Source: Meconema thalassinum (taxonomy: Eukaryota > Arthropoda > Insecta > Orthoptera > Tettigoniidae). From it: a DNA stretch of 64,000 bases. A model generated the notes under the pieces. The model worked only from the letters and a program-made list of their open reading frames with translations, made no database searches and was not told the DNA's origin. The number at the start of each line of letters is the position of its first letter. Within the stretch, counting starts at the first letter, position 1. This document shows positions 1-10,307 of this stretch, piece after piece. The stretch is from positions 287,861,065 to 287,925,064 of the forward strand of contig OX336395.1 in the NCBI GenBank assembly GCA_946902985.2. The letters run 5' to 3'. A program made the translations under genes and the position numbers.

Positions 1-82
1 TACACCTCGAAAATGTGAAATATTTAGTTGTTTGGCATAGCTTTCAACTTGTTCATGACGAGGCAGTTGCCTTAAGCGCTTA

Positions 83-362
83 TCAAAGATGGATATTTTT
101 ATTCTTAGACGATAGGCCACTACCTTGTTGATAAAAGACTGGCTTTAAATGATTGCCGTTTCTAGCTCCCATAGGAATGGCTTCTAACGTTTTATTGTGT
201 CGCTCGCTTTCTTTGAGTTGTTGCTTACCTTGTTCGACGGCTATTATGGTTTTTGCCACAGCAGTGGCACCACCCAAAAGCGAGCCCATAGCTGCCAACC
301 TCGCAAATAAAGCCGGCAAAAAAACCCACGCTTAGCAACAGGAATGACACACCCACCTTTTT

Positions 363-410
<48 letters not shown>

Positions 411-660
411 TTCTTTTTATCGATGCATTATGGTGCGATCTCGGAGCTGTAGACAATCGCACCGCCTGTAAAGCTTTTTCGATAGCCAGTCTTTTTAGAT
501 TTTTTAAAGTTTTTTTGAGCAGTAACACTGGGTGTGAGGCAGATCGAATTGGTTTCCAGCCTGGCCTTTTTCTCTTTGTGAGATTTGTTTTTTTCATGTT
601 CATTGCATATCTTTTTTTCACCATGGTGCTACTTGGTGAACCTTTCACAGCAAACATTCG
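83..660 (-). pseudogene. Polinton pX/pVI-like minor virion protein, frameshifted
   Basis: This would be a small, very basic virion protein. The N-terminal two thirds are rich in Lys/Arg. The C-terminal part has an Ala/Gly/Leu-rich amphipathic or membrane-active stretch (about 25 residues, containing SLLGGA) followed by a QQLKES motif. The copy 2 homologue (34825-35333) has the same two parts. Here a (CTTT)n microsatellite at about 361-414 sits at the junction and adds a Lys/Glu/Arg run; the conserved C-terminal segment continues in a different frame from the N-terminal part, so the gene is frameshifted. By analogy with adenovirus basic core or lytic proteins it may bind DNA or help in membrane passage; that role is inferred. 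It lies just downstream of the fibre-like gene on the same strand. Confidence 0.6.
361..414. repeat. (CTTT)n microsatellite
   Basis: About 13 tandem CTTT units lie within the pX-like gene. On the coding (minus) strand they read as an Arg-Lys-Lys-Glu run. The copy 2 homologue has only a short basic stretch at this place, so the tract is a local expansion. Confidence 0.95.
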
Positions 661-682
661 ATAACAACTAACGTAGAGAACC

Positions 683-1278
683 TTATTTCATAGCAGTGTA
701 TTCCAATTCTATATAAAGCGGAAAATCATTCTCCATTTTCCCAGCTTCCTTTTCCTCAAACGTAAGCATAAGATGAAAGGATAATTCATCTCCAACATTT
801 ACTCTTTGATGGTTGTGGACCAACAGTCGATCACCTTTTAATTGTATTTTTAAAAGTTTCTCATCAGGCATGGCATATTTAATATGAATCACGCCATCAT
901 AATGCAATCGATAATAACTTAAACCAGAAGCAAGCATATAGGTAAGATTCTTCGGTGGTGGTGGGGAATGGTATCTTTCATTGTCGAGTTTCGATTTGAC
1001 ACATACACTAAAAATACAGATGGGACAAATTTATGAAGCCTTTTCATTTGATAGATCACATAACGTTTCGTGCAGACATCATTTTCGTCTCGAGGCTCTT
1101 GCACATCAATAATACGATGATGATTGGCTGAATAGCCCCCAGCGGTTAGTCTCGGGGCCATGTGATAGACAATTTGCACTTTGCGATCGACATAGCTTTT
1201 TGTAGCCACGTCTCGAGACTGTTTTGACAAAGAGGCTGCCGTGGTCATGGTTACACGAGCTCACGCAAACACGTCCAT
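683..1278 (-). pseudogene. Polinton fibre-like protein with xxxTKxYVD pseudo-repeats, broken
   Basis: The best start is the ATG at 1276-1278, because its first residues match the start of the copy 2 homologue (33777). A TGA follows after five codons (1261-1263). The protein carries the motif ATKSYVD and a second copy of the form VCTKRYV, a spacing pattern like the pseudo-repeats of phage tail-fibre shafts. The C-terminal part (683-937) is a beta-rich block with YYRLHYDG; copy 2 has YRLLYDGT there. The two parts are in different frames, with a frameshift near 940-960. Copy 2 has more motif copies, so this copy is shorter or internally deleted. It is divergent from the ATPase, with under 100 bp between the starts. 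An attachment-fibre role is an inference from the repeat pattern only. Confidence 0.55.
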
Positions 1279-1366
1279 GGTGATAGACGTTAACTAACCT
1301 ATCCTCCTCACCGCTTGCCTATATACAAACCTTATACACACATGAAAAAACTCAGTCGTCAACACT

Positions 1367-2068
1367 ATGGAATTAGTGAAACAACCCCATGCTTTGCCCG
1401 TCTCTGATTTGGTTTCAGAGCTATCACTGTCCGTGTGCGAACCTAAACGTCATGGCACTCTATTCCCATCTACCGTTCGATGTATTATGGTAGGGCCTTC
1501 GGGTTGTGGAAATACCAATGTTTTGCTGAACATTATTACCGCGCCTCATGGCCTACGATTTCAATATATTTATATTTTTGTCAAATCCTTGTACCAACCT
1601 CTGTACGTGTATCTGGAACAAATTATGTCTTCGATAAATAAAGAAGCCATGGGCTATTTTACATTCACCTCACCTCAAGATGTCATTCAACCAGACCGCA
1701 TTCAACCAGATTCCATTATAATTTTTGATGATATTGCTACTCAACGACAAGCCATTGTTCAGGAATATTTTAGCATGGGACGTCATAAACAAGTGGGTTG
1801 ATTTTATCTGGCTCAGACCTATTCCAAAATCCCCAAACAGTTGATTCGTGACAATGCCAATCTCATCGTTTTGTTTCGTCAAAACTCTAGAAATCTCAAT
1901 CATATTTTTCACGATCTTGTGAATCCAGATATGTCCTTTACAGCTTTCACGCAATTGTGTACCTCGTGTTGGAACCATCATCCCCATGCCTGTTTGGTCA
2001 TTAATAAACAGGGTGAACGATGTGAGGGACGTTATCGCTTGGGTTTTGATCATTTTATTTCTGCTTAA
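1367..2068 (+). pseudogene. Polinton FtsK/HerA-type genome packaging ATPase, broken
   Basis: This is the putative DNA-packaging ATPase of Polintons (A32/FtsK-HerA group). The Walker A region reads GPSGCGNTN, so the essential Lys is replaced by Asn; copy 2 still has GPSGCGKTN. Walker B is visible as IIIFDDI at about residue 120. An in-frame TGA at 1799-1801 replaces a residue that is Cys in copy 2 (the GCFYL segment). The same frame then continues to 2068 with IPKQLI, VLFRQ and the terminal FDHF. The full length, about 233 codons, fits the family. The start follows an AT-rich spacer shared with the divergent fibre-like gene. It is non-functional because of both the Walker A change and the stop. 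Confidence 0.85.
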
Positions 2069-2116
2069 AAAGACCCAGGGTTTGTCATTTCCTGTTAGTG
2101 TGTCTTTATCTTTACC

Positions 2117-3194
2117 ATGGCGAACGCCATAGGGTACAAGAAACATGTTCAAATCATGCAGCGTATTATTGAGGCACGAAATACGATTCGACATAAATTT
2201 CGTGAATTAAAACGTTTAAAAAACGTCAATCCGTTACCCATGATAAATCATGCTCCATCATCGGTTGATCCCATGAGGTTCAAACCAAATGCATCTGCTG
2301 CTGCTGCTGCTGCTACCTCTCAAACCAAACCCTTCACAAGTTCAAAATTTACTCAGATTCCACACGGCAGGTAAAATCCTCCTCCTCCTCTAATGTTAGT
2401 GAACAAGAACATAAAGAAGAACAAGAAGAAGAACAAGAACAACCTGAACAAAGTGAATGTGAAAGCGAAACCGTATTTAGTCCTGAAAGAAAAAATATTC
2501 ATCACCCCTTCAACATTTTCTAAAAACAAAACAAAAATCTTCCGTCATAGCGGCAACACCGTCTTCCTCCACATCGTCTCCGTTTTCACAAGTCTTGGCA
2601 ACCCCTCAAAATAAAGCTCAACTCCAAAACATTTTAATCAAACATTATGGGGCAACACTGGAACCGTATCTGTCCCTTCTACTTATTGGAAAGACAGATA
2701 CCACGTATGGTGTTCGCTATGAGAATGATAGTTTGAAAATTTGGGATTCATCCATTAAATTTGCTCGTATGAAAGCTGTCATTAAAAAGATCAACTATAA
2801 ATTAACACCAGATCTGTTAAAGCTGCTATTCTCTCGCATCCCATCTCTACAAGATTTTACGTCCGAGGACCTTGCTAAATATAAATCCATTTTATTAGAC
2901 ACCAACGCCCACAAAAGAAACTATAAATCCTCTCAGCAGCTCAATGCCAATAAATCCCAAAAATATAAAACCATCATTGCAAACATGTTTGGTAAGCAAA
3001 AACATCACTCTGCATCTGATGTAAGGTTTAAGAAATTAAAACCCTACATAGATATAACCTTTTGGAATAATCCCATTCAGTTAGTAGAGCGCTTATACTT
3101 GCTTCATGCATCAAAGCAAGCTGGACACACTGGACATGAGGCAGAAATCGCCCACATTGAACAACAACTCCGAGATGCTAAAATTATCTTATAA
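2117..3194 (+). pseudogene. Polinton conserved protein between ATPase and integrase, frameshifted
   Basis: I do not know the function. It starts 48 bp after the ATPase. The N-terminus is a basic helical segment (RRK/RHKF-like) followed by an Ala run and a Glu-rich acidic stretch. The C-terminal half (2595-3194) begins in another frame and holds TDTTYGVRYE, then NAHKRNY, a KKLKPYIDI block and an ASKQAGHTGH motif near the end. The same parts, in the same order, occur in copy 2. The stretch 2393-2600 is disrupted by frameshifts and stops. Proteins of this type sit directly upstream of the integrase in many Polintons. The acidic linker between basic and globular parts suggests a scaffold or DNA-binding role, which is speculative. 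Confidence 0.6.
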
Positions 3195-3196
3195 AC

Positions 3197-4117
3197 CATC
3201 CCCCATCAAAGTGGGCATCGCTTATGAATTACATAAACCAGCCCGTCGCATTTATGAACACCGTCGTTTGATTTCCAAAGGTGTGGATGAACTTTGGCAA
3301 GCAGACTTGGTTGAGATGATACCTTGTTCTAACGTTAACGACGGTGTACGCTATATGTTGACCGTCATTGATGTCTATTCCAAAATGGCTTTTGTTCAAC
3401 CAGTAACAAATAAAACTGGTGTCAGTCACAAAGGCCTTTCAACATATTATTGAACAATCAAAACGTCAACCTCACTTGTTACAAACCGACCAGGGGAAAG
3501 AATTTTTCAACAAGGATTTCTCCAGTTTTCTCAAATCTAAGGATATTCACCATTACACCACCTATAGCAATCTCAAAGCTAGCGTAGTTGAACGCTTCAA
3601 TCGAACATTAAAAAGTTATACGTGGAAAGAATTTACAATACATGGCTCCTATCGATGGATAGACTGGTTACCTCAACTTGTGTCACGATACAACACGATT
3701 CATTCCAATATTGACATGAAACCATGTCTCGTCACCAAGAACCTACCCAGACTCAATAGACTGTTTAACCCTATAAAAAGGGTTGACCCGTGGCGACATC
3801 ACCTTAAAATTGGAGATTTTGTTCGCATCAGTAAACATAGAAGTGTGTTTTCAAAATCGTACTCTCCACAGTGGTCGACAGAAATTTTTAAAATTCGCCA
3901 AGTCAAGCTAGATCAACCAGTGACATATCTTTTAGATGATCACGACGGTCAACCCATCAAAGGACGATTCTATTATGAAGAAGAGCAAAAAACATTATAT
4001 CCCAACGATTATCTCATTGAACGAGTAATTAAAGTCAAAGGTGCAAAATATTTTGTAAAGTGGTTAGGGTTTCCTTCCACGTTTAATTCATGGGTCAATA
4101 AACATGATTTTTTGTAA
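3197..4117 (+). pseudogene. Polinton retroviral-type integrase with C-terminal chromodomain, frameshifted
   Basis: This is an rve-superfamily DDE integrase that would insert the element into host DNA. The three catalytic residues are visible: Asp in WQADLVEM (about 3300), Asp in LQTDQGKEF (about 3490) and Glu in VVERFNRT (about 3590), about 35 residues after the second Asp. The C-terminus (about 4020-4117) is a chromodomain, with YFVKWLGF and NSWV, which in such enzymes may steer insertion to chromatin. A frameshift near 3415-3450 separates the first Asp from the rest. The beginning overlaps or abuts the end of the preceding gene, so the exact start is unclear. Apart from the shift the gene looks complete and keeps all catalytic residues. 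Confidence 0.88.
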
Positions 4118-4199
4118 TAAAATCCTATTTACTTATTTAATTAGACTAAACCCCTTTTTCAGTTTTCCAAAATTATCTCAAATATGACAAAAAACATAG

Positions 4200-4890
4200 G
4201 CTAAAATTCCCCCAAAACCTGCGTAGGTTTTTCACCTAGCGACTTCAAATTTATAGTGCGAGTAGAAAGAGTAAATACCAACCATTCATTACAAACAAAC
4301 TTTTTTGTCAAGTTCACTGTTTCCAAAATAGACACCATTTTTTCAAAATTCATTTTCATTTGGCATACACACTTGAAACTTGCTGTCCACCTGGGGGGCA
4401 TAGGCACTTTTCATTAACGTCAAACAAACTTTTTCATAAAATTCACCGTTCCAAAATAATCAAAAATCAAACAAGAATTTTCAAAAAAATAAATTAAATA
4501 CCAACACACATTTTTAGCAAAAAGGACATCACCCCAACGCCAACAATACCTCATTCACTAAATTCCGACCATCCGTTCGCCAATTATCGCCTATGTTTGC
4601 GAGAAAGTAGGCTATCATTTTTTCCTCCTACACACATGAAACTTGCTGTCCTCCTAGAGAGCATTGCCACCTTTCATTAACGTCAAACAAACTTTTTTCC
4701 AAAATTCACCGTTTCCAAAATAGCGCCAATTTCAATATCAAGAATTTTCAATATATTTTTTTAAAATACCAACACACATTCCTAGCAAAGAGGACGTCAC
4801 CGCAACGTCAACAACACCTCGTTCGTTAAAATCCGATCATGCGTTCGGGAGATATCGGCAAAGTTCGTAGGAAAGTAGGCTATGGCGCAG
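4200..4890. repeat. ~264-bp tandem duplication; possible terminal repeat of Polinton copy 1
   Basis: Two similar units begin at about 4368 and 4632 with ACTTGAAACTTGCTGTCC and ACATGAAACTTGCTGTCC. Both continue with the same CAAACAAACTTTTT, AAATACCAACACACATT and AGTAGGCTAT landmarks. A third, partial and more divergent unit precedes them (about 4290-4367). The block follows the integrase gene directly, where a Polinton terminal inverted repeat is expected, but the other end of the element is outside the window, so this cannot be tested here. Confidence 0.6.
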
Positions 4891-7105
4891 CTCTCTCACC
4901 ATCCCACTACTGAGAGCGTCTTATTTTCTTTCTATTACATGAAAAATGCTGGATGCGTAATGATCGATACTCTTTGATTCAGGTCTATAGATACGAGCGA
5001 ATTCTATCGATTCTGTACGTATTGTATTTCAATGTCTGCCCGTTTATTTACATTCGTTCGGATTGTTATTTTCTTGATTTCTATTGTTAATGTAGTGTCG
5101 CTCGTTCGTAGAATTTATTAAAACGTAATCCATCAGGTTGATGTTCATGGCTGGTGGTTGCTGTTGAGTGTGTTGGTGACAATCTGCGGTAATATATGCA
5201 TTGCATACTTGGAAAATATCTGTATTTTTAACCAGCGACGTTATGATGCTTGCGTACTGTGAATAGAGACGATTTATGGTTCAAATTATGATTCAAGCCA
5301 GTGACAACAATTTGGGATGTTATTTGGCAATGTTATACTAGTACGAATTGTGACCTGTGACAAGCGAAGCAACGTACGAGTATGTAGGCAAGGATTATTT
5401 GGAATTTCTGTCAACTAGTTTGCACGAAACTGTTATGTAGGCTACATGAGACCGAGGATATACATGTTTACTTTATTGTAGTCTTATTAAACATATTATT
5501 ACCCATACACTCTATAGTAGTAGGTTTACAATTCAGTGCTTTGTGATAATTAAATATGTGTTTTGCTTAACAAGAAACTGTGCACAATATGGAACATAAA
5601 ATACTAGTTTTGTGTAGATATTCGGCTTTTTATTTCTTTATGTTTGTCTGCCAAATTATGGATTAGTAAAGCTGAACATAACCTTATGACTTGTTGGTTA
5701 GCAGTGTTTTTTTTAGATATTAAATAAAGCTCCTTCACAAGAATTTGCTATTTTATTTATTTGTACTATATTTCCATAGACTGTACCTTTCTAATCCAAG
5801 AATAATTTTGACATTTTGAGCTGTAGGCTAGCATAAATTGGGTGCTTGTGACTAGTGACGATTTACTATTCTTGCCTATACATTTATGTAAGTTTTCCAT
5901 GTGGTTTGTGGTAGCTTGTCTTGTACATTTCTAATACTGGTGTTGCTTTGTGTTGTATACTACCAATATCATGAGAAACAATCATTATTAAATGTTCTGG
6001 GTGGGCTCATGTAGGTTTTCTCCTATCTGTACTTATACATTTGGCCTCCTCAGGAGAATTGATTGTTTCTGAAAAGTGATAGATCGATGTTAATACAGTT
6101 TGATGAAGTTGGCGGGGTTAGATAAACATTGAAACAATAGGCCTACCTATGTTGATGTCCTTGTGCTTATCCTCCAGATTAGGCTACAGTTTCTAAAATA
6201 ACAAGTAGGCCTATATCTGCATAGCTTATTATCAAGCCACTCAACAGTACGCATGTGATTTTCCTGAAATAACCTACTCATCATTCACATATTTTCATCC
6301 AAACCCCTATTTCACTTTGTGATGTTTTGTTTTGAAACCATGTTTTGTTGTTTGAGCAATATACTTATACTCGTATTAGTGATAACGATGATTATACAAA
6401 TAATAATTGTTATCATATTACGGTATTTCAATGATATTGAATATTGTGGCATGAAGGATACCCTATGTCAACCATCACGTGCTATTTTTTAAGGAGCCAT
6501 GTAATGTGTCTCAAAATTATTATCAGTTAACTTAGTTGTTATTGCATGGACAACTTAGAAACTATTTCTGCAGTATGATGTAGGGAGAAAACAATACAAA
6601 TTAAAAAGGGATAATGTCTCTGCCCTTATTAAGTTGCCATGCATTATGAAGCTGACACAATAACAGGGACCTAGCTGTTCCGTCTCTTAAGACTCCAATA
6701 ACTAATCAACACGACAAAATTAGTACATTTTTCCAATAGTACTTGGAGCTTGTTAGACACCTTAATCCATGTGTTTTATACTTAACTTTTTACATTACAA
6801 TAGCCTAATGAGTTATTATGACGGCTTTGAATTAATAATGCCTTAACAGCAAATGTTACCCCCCAAGCAGCAGATAGCCTATATATGTTGTGAGTGTAAG
6901 CTACTTTTCTCAACCTGTACGGTAAAGCATGACCCCCTCCCCCCTTGGTTACTAATGGTGTAATATTGGTACTGGTACCTGATAGAAATTATTGGGTGCA
7001 ATTTTCAATGTTGTCATTTCAACTAGGCCTATTGCAAATTTCAATGTTGTTGCTTTATTTGAAATTGGCCTATTGGGTTATCAATATCCTGATGACTCTT
7101 TTTAT
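4891..7105. other. AT-rich stretch with no recognisable gene
   Basis: I find no long reading frame, RNA-like fold or clear repeat in this 2.2-kb stretch. Short AGGCCTAT-type words recur but show no periodic structure. Confidence 0.5.
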
Positions 7106-10072
7106 ATTTCTTACTAGCTGAACCCGGCATGCGTTGCAACGCCAATCAAAGAAAGTGTTGGCTTTGTAATTTTGTTTCTTGAAGTTCTTTTGAGTACACA
7201 ATTATTATTTTCATCTTCCGCTAACTGCCTCAAAACTATCTTAAAATGGATTAACTAAATTAGAAACATTCGTGGGAGCATCCTTAACAACTCACCAAAG
7301 TTTCATTGCAATCGGATGAATGGCATATGAACACATATGAAATTTCATTTATACGATTCGTGTGCTGTCACACATTTGTTGAATCAACTCGTTCGCTACC
7401 TACTGTGAAGTGGATTTACTAAGTTAGAAACCTACACGTAAGTGCACACAACAACTCATCAAAGTTTCATCGCAATCGATGAATGGTATACTGTATGAAC
7501 GCATACAGGATTTTGTTGAAACGCTTCAAGCGTCGTCACCCATTTGTTGCATCTACCCGTGCGCTAAGTATTGTAAAACGGATTTACAGAGTCGAAACCC
7601 TTCCATGGCGTGTACACAATAACTCATCAAAATTTCATCGCAATCGGATGAATTGCATATGAACGCATACGGGATTTTGTTTAAACAATTTGCATGCCAT
7701 CACACATTTGTTGAATCTACTCGTACGCTACCTATTGTAGAATGGATTTACTAAGCCTGAAATCTTCCCTGGAGTGTACTCAACGATCCACCAAAGTTAC
7801 ATCGCAGTCGGATGGTATATGAACGCATACGGGACTTTGTGGAAACGATTCGCGTGCTGTCCTCATTTGTTTAATCTACTCGTGCGCTACCTATTTTTAT
7901 GTGCATGTACTAGGCCAGAAACCCTTCCTGGAGTGTACACAACGATTCTTCAAAGATTCATCGAAATCGGATAACTCTTATATGGAGGCATACGGGACTT
8001 TGTTGAAACGATTCGCGTGCCGTCGCCCATTAGATGAATCTACTCGTGCTCTACCTATTGTAAAATGCATATACTAAGCCAGAAACCTTCCCTGGAGTGT
8101 ACACATCATCTCACCCAAATTTCATCGCTATTGGACGAATGGTATATTAACGCATTCGGGCCTTTGTTGAAACGCTTGGCAGGTCGTCGCCCATTTGTTG
8201 AATCTACTCGTACTCTACCAATATTGTAAAATCGATTTACTAAGTTGAAGACCTTTCCCGGCGTGTACACAACATTAAATCAAAGTATCATAGCAATCGG
8301 ATGACTGGCATATAAACGCATACGGGATTTTGTTTTAACGATTCGCGTGCCGTCACTCATTTGTAGAATCTACTCACAGATTTACTAAGCCTGAAACCGG
8401 CCTTGGAGTGTACTCAACGATTCACCAAAGTTTCATCGCAATCGGATGAATGGCATACGAACGCATGTGGGAACTTTTGAAACGAATCGCACGCAATTTT
8501 GTCGAAGCTCCTCACGCGCTATCTATTGTAAATTGAGTTTACTATGCCTATAACGTTCCTGGGACTGTGCACAACAACTCACCAAAATTTGATCGCAATC
8601 GGATGAATTGTGTAGGAACGCAACGCCATCACTCATTTCTTTAAACTACTCACGGGCTATCTATTGGATTAACCGAATGAAATACACAGCCTACTTCCAG
8701 TCTCCGACCGGGTCAGGAATGGAATGAATGGAGCCCCCATCTAGCGGCGAGGATATGAACTGTGCCGGCTGCCGAGGCCTGACGCACTCCTCTGGGGCAA
8801 TGATTAAATGAATGACAGATGAAATGAAATGATAGTGGAGAGTGTTGCTGGAATGAAATTTTGACAGGGAAAACCGGAGTACCCGGAGAATAACCTGTCT
8901 GCCTCCGTTTTGTCCAGCACAGATCTCACATGGAGTGACCGGGATTTGAACCACGCACCCAGCGGTGAGAGGCCGGCGTGCTGCCGCCTAAGCCACGGAT
9001 TAACTACGCCTGTAAATATCCCGGGAGTGTGCACAAGAATTCATCAAAGTTTCATCGCAATCGATGAATGGTATATGAACGCATATAGGGTTTTGTTGAA
9101 ACGCTTCACGCGTCAATACACATTTGTTGCATCTGCTTGTGCGCAAAACGTTAAAAAATGGAGTTGCTAAGTCGAAAACCTTCCCTGACGTGACACAATA
9201 ACTCATCAAAGTTTCAACGCAATGTGATGAAGGGCATATGGACGTATACGGGACTTTATTGAAACGATTCGCGTGCCGTCGCTCATAAGATGTATCTACT
9301 CATGCGCTATCTACTTTAAAATGCATGTACTAAGCCTGAAACCTTCCCTGGAATGTACACAACATCTCACTCAAGTTTCAATGCTATTGGACGAATGGTA
9401 TATGAACGCATACGGGACATTTTTGAAACGCTTCGCATGTCGTCGCTCATTTGTTGAATCTATTCGTGCGCTACCTATTGTAAAATAGACTCACTGAGCT
9501 AGAAACTTTTTCTGAAGTGTGCACAACATTTCACCCAAGTTTCATCGCAATCGAACGAATGGTATATGAACGCATACGGGATGTTGTTGAAATGCTTCAC
9601 ACGTCGTCGCTCATTTGTTGAATCTACTCGTGCGCTACCTATTGTAAATTGGATCAACTAAGCCAGAAACCTTCCCTGAAGTGTACATAACATTTCACCG
9701 AAATTTCATCGCAATGGTATGAATGATATATGAATGCATGTGGGACTTTGTTGAAACGAATCGCACGCCATTTTGTTGAAGCTATTTGCGCACCATCTAT
9801 TGTAAATTGGATTTACTACGCCTATAAATTTCTCGGTAGTGTGCACTGCAACTCAACAAAATTTGATCGCATTCGGATGAATTGTATATGAACGCATCGC
9901 CATTACTCATTTGTTTAAACGTCTCGCGCGCTATCTTTTGTGAAATGGATTAAATATGCCTATGAACATCCCGAAAGTGTTTTCAACAACTCACCTAAAT
10001 TTTATCGCAATGGGATGAATGGATTATGAACGCTTAAAAGACGAACAGACAGACATTCCTTTATATATATAC
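7106..10072 (+). mobile_element. Array element 1: ~163-bp monomers between conserved ends
   Basis: The left end carries CCCGGCATGCGTTGCAACG followed by CCAATCAAAGAAAGTG. The right end is AAAAGACGAACAGACAGACA followed by ATTCCTTTATATATATA. Between them lie about 17 monomers. The landmark GAACGCATACGGGA recurs near 7498, 7661, 7821, 7985, 8148 and 8312, about 163 bp apart. Two further blocks (55697 and 63086) share the left-end and right-end sequences, so this behaves as one dispersed element with an internal minisatellite. Several monomers read open over 60-90 codons by chance, and none resembles a known protein. Class is unknown: a Helitron-like or other non-autonomous element with internal satellite is possible. 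A SINE is inserted at 8674-8996. Confidence 0.75.
8674..8996 (-). mobile_element. tRNA-derived SINE, family A, copy 1
   Basis: On the minus strand it begins TCCGTGGCTTAGGCGG (A-box TGGCTTAGGCGG), then has the B-box GGTTCAAATCC about 40 bases later. A conserved body follows (CTCCGGGTACTCCGG, then CCCAGAGGAGTGCGTCAGG, then CTGACCCGGTCGGAGACTGG). The flanks carry an 8-bp direct repeat, GGATTAAC, at 8666-8673 and 8997-9004, consistent with a target-site duplication inside array element 1. Confidence 0.88.
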
Positions 10073-10307
10073 GCTGTCGCAGCAGGCGGAGAGGTGATAC
10101 TCCGACGTGGCGCGTCCCAGGTGGCGGATAGGGGGGTCCTCACCGGCTTGCCGGCGGACTTGAGCGAAATAAAATTGCGCTCGCGGACCTAACACACTTA
10201 AGCCAGAGAACACCTAGAGGCACCTCTCGATCTCAACAATCGAGTAGTAATTTCGTGATCTTATCTTAAGATCACCACTAGTTGTATATTCAACTTGTAA
10301 CTAAGGC

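Larger units (their letters stand above)
1..4130. mobile_element. Polinton/Maverick copy 1, integrase-proximal end
   Basis: Five Polinton-type genes lie together: a pX/pVI-like protein and a fibre-like protein on the minus strand, then ATPase, a conserved protein and integrase on the plus strand. This is the same order, mirrored, as in the second element at 29850-48020. The protease, capsid and polymerase genes would lie to the left of the window. Every gene carries at least one stop, frameshift or lost residue, so the copy is dead. The right boundary is uncertain: coding ends at 4117 and the sequence after it (4200-4890) may be terminal repeat. Copy 1 and copy 2 proteins are clearly related but far from identical, so they are different lineages rather than a recent duplication. 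Confidence 0.85.

Noticed and set aside
8910..9170. Open frames over the family A SINE
   Set aside because: All SINE copies give the same open stretches on both strands; SINEs are not coding.
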